Source: Ignavibacteria bacterium UBA2333 (lineage in GTDB: Bacteria; Bacteroidota; Ignavibacteria; Kapaibacteriales; Kapaibacteriaceae). From it: 17,630 nucleotides of DNA. Shown piece after piece: positions 14,138 through 17,630 of this stretch; the stretch's first letter is position 1; every line of letters starts with the position of its first letter. The notes under the pieces were generated by a model. It did not search any database, was not told the origin of the DNA, and worked only from the letters and a program-made list of their open reading frames with translations. The stretch lies in assembly GCA_002344895.1 (NCBI GenBank), contig DDUR01000036.1, positions 1-17,630 of the forward strand, written 5' to 3'. A program made the translations under genes and the position numbers.

Positions 14138-14486
14138 TTGTTTAACCGTGATAGATACGAATCATAATGAATGTCTAACATGCGGAGAGCCAACCATGAA
14201 TCTCCTGGGTAGTGGATCATTTGTCCAATGGAAAGACCGACGCACACGGTATTCAAACGAAAGTGAGTATCATCAGCACACCTACCGGACTGTTCATGTA
14301 GGGCGGACTCGAATAAGTGATATCAGTCAAGTAGACTACTATGTAGAAGTAAACGGCTGTGTGCTTGATCCTATTCCTGTTGTGATTATACAACTATTGA
14401 ATCGCAAAATTGCGGCGTTAGAATGTGAATCCGAAACCAAGAGCGTCAAGGAACAAATGCTGAATCATACTATGTGGGTTGATTGA
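14127..14486 (+). CDS. Small CxxC protein of unknown function in the MTase-MORC-Z1 operon
   Basis: From GTG 14127 the product has 119 residues. An N-terminal ECLTCGEP (residues 15-22) could be half of a zinc ribbon, and an earlier Cys (residue 5; another is encoded just upstream of the GTG) could join it. The middle (about 30-85) is rich in aromatic and polar residues with beta character, and the C-terminus is a charged helix ending TMWVD. I do not recognise the family. The stop TGA overlaps the ATG of the ATPase as TGATG, so expression is coupled. Its place between modification and ATPase genes suggests an accessory or specificity component. The real start is uncertain because a different short frame couples to the upstream gene. 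Confidence 0.6.
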   Translation: MVNDCLTVIDTNHNECLTCGEPTMNLLGSGSFVQWKDRRTRYSNESEYHQHTYRTVHVGRTRISDISQVDYYVEVNGCVLDPIPVVIIQLLNRKIAALECESETKSVKEQMLNHTMWVD

Positions 14487-15964
14487 TGGCACGAATGCTA
14501 AATTTACCCCCGAGTGCTGCGAGTTTGACGACGTCTCTTCGTGATCTCGGCTATTCCTTGGAAACGGCCGTTGCAGATTTGATTGATAACTGTATATCTG
14601 CCGATGCAACGGACGTCAAGATCATTTTTGACATGAGCGGCACTTCACCAGTATTTGTGATTATTGATAACGGTCGCGGCATGAATGAGGACCAGCTCAT
14701 AGAAGCGATGCGCCACGGCACAACTGATCCAAGAAAAATACGAACACGGAATGACCTTGGACGGTTTGGCCTTGGTCTGAAGACCGCATCATTTTCTCAG
14801 TGCCGATGGCTAACAGTGGTAACATCTGTTAATGGTATACGAGCAGCAGCAGAATGGAACTTGGAGAATGTTGAGCGAGATAATGCTTGGAATGTTGCCG
14901 TCCTCGATTCAGAAGAGATATCATCGCAGCCTTACATTAATGAGTTACCCAATTCAGGAACGCTTGTTATATGGAGAGATCTCGATCGATTGTTTGAGCA
15001 TGAGACAGGAGATAAACGTGAAAAAATAGTCTATGAAAAAATTAGTAACGTAACACGACATCTAGCACTAGTGTTCCATCGATTTCTTGCGGGAGAAGTT
15101 CGTGGGCGCGAAACGCTCTCAATTTGCATTAACTACCATCCAGTCAGGGCCTTCGATCCGTTTTGTCGCTCAAACAAAGCTACTCAGATACTTCGGGAGG
15201 AGAAGATCTGGATAGGTGATGAAACAGTTGTCATGCAACCATACATACTTCCGCATCATAGTCGTTTGTCTGCATCTGAGTATAGTTTTTACCAAGACAG
15301 AAGTGATTTTATTACAAATCAGGGGGTCTACGTCTATCGTAATTGCCGGCTTATGGCATGGGGTGACTGGTTCCGAGTCGTACCCAAGACCGAGGCGACA
15401 AAGCTTGCACGCGTTCAGATCGATTTTCCGAGCAGCCTTGATGAGGCATGGACCATCGATATCAAGAAGTCGCGCGCTCTCCCGCCACACGTAGTAAGGG
15501 AAAGATTGCGCCAGATCATTGCTAAAATCGCAGACCTTAGTGTAACTGTTCACAGAGGCAGAGGACAGAAACTCTTTCAGGAGAATAGAGATTCGCTCTG
15601 GGAACGTTACGTAGAGCACAATGGAATACGTTACGCAATCAATCACCATCACCAACTCATAAGTATTCTGTTGAATAGACTTTCCGAACAGGATTTGGCA
15701 CTAGCTCGGGTTATGTTAGATTCAATTGCCGCATCACTTCCTGTGGAAATGATATATTCGGACTTTGCAACGCATCCACGTGAGGTGCGTCCTTCGACGC
15801 GTGATGAACATCAAGTAATGGAGTACCTGAGTGTACTCCGCCGAGCCCTTTACGGTGATGAAAATGGCAAAATGGAGGAGTTTCGACATATAGTAGGATC
15901 TATATGCCTGCTTGATGGTCAAAGCCACCTCATTGAGGAATTTATTTCGGAGAACTTCAAATGA
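14486..15964 (+). CDS. GHKL/MORC-type ATPase of a restriction-like defence system
   Basis: ATG 14486 overlaps the previous stop codon; the product has 492 residues. The Bergerat (GHKL) ATP-binding fold is clear at the N-terminus: N-box AVADLIDNCISADA (28-41, with Asn35 for Mg2+ and Asp31 where many members have Glu), G1 box DNGRGM (61-66) and G2 box GRFGLGLKTASFS (92-104). Beyond about residue 200 a DNA-gyrase-B/S5-like region and a helical C-terminus are likely. This matches the histidine-kinase-like or MORC ATPases that accompany methyltransferase and Z1 genes. ATP-driven dimer clamping on DNA is the inferred action. The stop overlaps the Z1 start as ATGA. Confidence 0.85.
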   Translation: MARMLNLPPSAASLTTSLRDLGYSLETAVADLIDNCISADATDVKIIFDMSGTSPVFVIIDNGRGMNEDQLIEAMRHGTTDPRKIRTRNDLGRFGLGLKTASFSQCRWLTVVTSVNGIRAAAEWNLENVERDNAWNVAVLDSEEISSQPYINELPNSGTLVIWRDLDRLFEHETGDKREKIVYEKISNVTRHLALVFHRFLAGEVRGRETLSICINYHPVRAFDPFCRSNKATQILREEKIWIGDETVVMQPYILPHHSRLSASEYSFYQDRSDFITNQGVYVYRNCRLMAWGDWFRVVPKTEATKLARVQIDFPSSLDEAWTIDIKKSRALPPHVVRERLRQIIAKIADLSVTVHRGRGQKLFQENRDSLWERYVEHNGIRYAINHHHQLISILLNRLSEQDLALARVMLDSIAASLPVEMIYSDFATHPREVRPSTRDEHQVMEYLSVLRRALYGDENGKMEEFRHIVGSICLLDGQSHLIEEFISENFK

Positions 15965-17630
15965 CATCAACAGCTGCAGATACTGAACGCTTTATTGCTG
16001 ATAGTGTACTGTCACTTTTAGCTGCCAGTAATCAAACACCGACGCGAGAGTCCGTCGAGAACTTTGTCAAATTAGCTGTTGCAGCTAGTGGATGTGCTTG
16101 TGATATCGGAAGTATCATTGCAAAAGTAATGTCATCTATCGACGTCCGCATGGGTGCTGGAGTCTCACTAATTGATGTAACAACAGAGCATAACGACTTG
16201 TGGGTAGAACAGCTCACGACTCCCTCTTGGACATATCATTTGGCATATCAGGAGTACTTGAAGGACAAAGGTTGGCAACCTCAGATGATTCACTCTCTCA
16301 GTACAGTTACTCAAAGAATACTTGGCCACTTAGAAGACCCAAACAGTACAGGTACAAGCTGGAGCAGACGCGGATTAGTCATCGGACATGTTCAGTCTGG
16401 AAAGACAGCAAACTATACAGGTCTTATAGCACGAGCTGCAGATGTCGGTTACAAGTTTATCATCGTTATTGCCGGCATCCATAACAACCTTAGGAGGCAA
16501 ACACAGGAACGTATCGACGAGGCCTTCATTGGCCTATCAAGCAACCCATATGACGTTAGGCGTCGAATTGGAGTCGGAAGGAAGGCGGGCTATCCTCATC
16601 CAGCAACACTTACGAACATCCAGCATGACTTTAATAAACGCACAGCTGATACTAGTGGGTGGAAAATTAACGATTTCTCAAAACCAATCATTCTTGTGAT
16701 CAAAAAGAACGTAACGACTCTTAAAGCGCTGTATAATTGGTTGAATAATCTCAATGCCGGCGGCGATAACTGGATCAGAGACGTGCCAATGCTACTGATT
16801 GACGACGAGGCTGATAATGCCTCAATTAACACGAATAAGGAGGACATCAATCCGACGAAGACCAACGCTATGATTAGAAGAATACTGAACCTATTCGCTA
16901 AACATTGTTATGTAGGATACACAGCAACACCATTTGCTAACATCTTTATTAATCCGGACGCATATGACGTAGATACGCGCGAAGAACTATTCCCGCGCGA
17001 TTTTATCTACTGTCTTGATGCACCGACAATATACTTCGGCGCAGAGCGAGTATTTCTCGATGACGAATCAAGTCACTCGATTGTTAGAACAATTGATGAT
17101 TCCGAGGACATTCTACCACTTGGGCACAAGCGCGGTCACACGGTCTCCGAGGTGCCTTACAGTCTTTACAGCGCGCTCAATGCGTTCATTGTTGCTCGAG
17201 CCATACGAAATCTCCGTGGTCAAAGTGAGAAGCATTGCTCGATGATGATCAATGTATCAAGATATGTTTCCGTGCAGCAGTCACTAAGTGGTTATCTCAG
17301 TATATACCTGAAGTCAATGGAAGAGGCTGTCAGCGCTAACTATAAGATGGCTGAGGCGGTCTCGTCAACGAATAGTCATATGAAACAGCTAAAGAAAGCT
17401 TATGACACAGAGTATTCGAAAGCGGGTTTTACATGGCTTCAGGTCAAGGAGGCACTATATGGAGTGTTCGATCACCTAAAGACTTACGTCATCAACAGTA
17501 AGAGTGATGAGACATTTGAGTACTCCCAATACGCAACTGAAGGTCGCGGTCTCACAGCGATTGCCATAGGCGGATTAAGTCTATCGCGTGGATTAACTAT
17601 TGAGGGACTGACTATCAGCTATATGTACCG
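15961..17630 (+). CDS. Z1-domain P-loop NTPase (superfamily II helicase-like), 5' part
   Basis: The frame is open from ATG 15961 to the right edge, giving at least 556 residues with no stop. After an N-terminal helical region, GHVQSGKTANYTGLIARA (142-159) is the Walker A region typical of Z1 proteins, followed by IIVIAGIHNNLRRQTQERID. Walker B reads LLIDDEAD (ending at 285), motif III YTATPFANIF (320-329), and the arginine-finger-like motif GGLSLSRGLTIEGLT (537-551) lies near the cut end. Z1 proteins are SF2-like NTPases found in restriction-like loci with MORC ATPases, methyltransferases and PD-(D/E)xK proteins; they probably translocate on DNA to license cleavage. The C-terminal part is beyond the window. 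Confidence 0.9.
   Translation, partial: MTSTAADTERFIADSVLSLLAASNQTPTRESVENFVKLAVAASGCACDIGSIIAKVMSSIDVRMGAGVSLIDVTTEHNDLWVEQLTTPSWTYHLAYQEYLKDKGWQPQMIHSLSTVTQRILGHLEDPNSTGTSWSRRGLVIGHVQSGKTANYTGLIARAADVGYKFIIVIAGIHNNLRRQTQERIDEAFIGLSSNPYDVRRRIGVGRKAGYPHPATLTNIQHDFNKRTADTSGWKINDFSKPIILVIKKNVTTLKALYNWLNNLNAGGDNWIRDVPMLLIDDEADNASINTNKEDINPTKTNAMIRRILNLFAKHCYVGYTATPFANIFINPDAYDVDTREELFPRDFIYCLDAPTIYFGAERVFLDDESSHSIVRTIDDSEDILPLGHKRGHTVSEVPYSLYSALNAFIVARAIRNLRGQSEKHCSMMINVSRYVSVQQSLSGYLSIYLKSMEEAVSANYKMAEAVSSTNSHMKQLKKAYDTEYSKAGFTWLQVKEALYGVFDHLKTYVINSKSDETFEYSQYATEGRGLTAIAIGGLSLSRGLTIEGLTISYMY

Overview
The window looks like a defence-gene island from a bacterium of the Bacteroidota/Chlorobi/Ignavibacteria side of the tree (Kapabacteria would fit). 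The main evidence is a secreted von Willebrand A (VWA) protein at 3665-5482 whose C-terminus looks like a type IX secretion sorting domain. Genes are tightly packed with 1-19 nt overlaps. No rRNA, tRNA or CRISPR array was found. The lineage is an inference from one protein and overall style.

Left part (1-7.4 kb). A short helix-hairpin-helix (HhH) gene occurs twice as a direct repeat (1-197, cut by the window edge, and 7229-7425) and brackets about 7 kb of accessory genes. Inside the bracket is a minus-strand pair: a HEPN protein with one membrane segment, overlapping a lipoprotein gene. Divergent from it is a CARF-domain protein with a C-terminal winged-helix-like region. Next come the secreted VWA protein and a two-gene toxin-antitoxin unit, a DarT-like ADP-ribosyltransferase and a NADAR-family antitoxin. 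Tandem arrays with 20-bp and 10-bp periods lie next to the HhH copies.

Middle part (7.4-12.5 kb). A palindrome-rich repeat precedes a T4 PseT-like HAD 3'-phosphatase. The tail of that gene runs into a convergent NERD-nuclease/UvrD-type helicase gene. Two related 190-260 bp elements made of tandem 22-24 bp repeats and a conserved hairpin, resembling IS21-type transposon ends, flank a putative AbiC-like abortive-infection gene and the 3' fragment of a type III restriction nuclease/helicase gene.

Right part (12.5 kb to the end). A co-directional, overlapping operon encodes a cytosine-5 DNA methyltransferase, a small CxxC protein of unknown function, a GHKL/MORC-type ATPase and a Z1-domain NTPase that runs off the window. 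This matches the known MTase-MORC-Z1 type of restriction-like defence locus.

The least familiar unit is the divergent CARF-wHTH / membrane-HEPN / lipoprotein group. It has the parts of a nucleotide- or RNA-end-sensing abortive system but no CRISPR or CBASS partner in view. Stretches longer than 300 bases without a confident gene are 10298-10796 (one mini-element, otherwise nothing recognised) and 11993-12518 (a second mini-element, otherwise nothing recognised).
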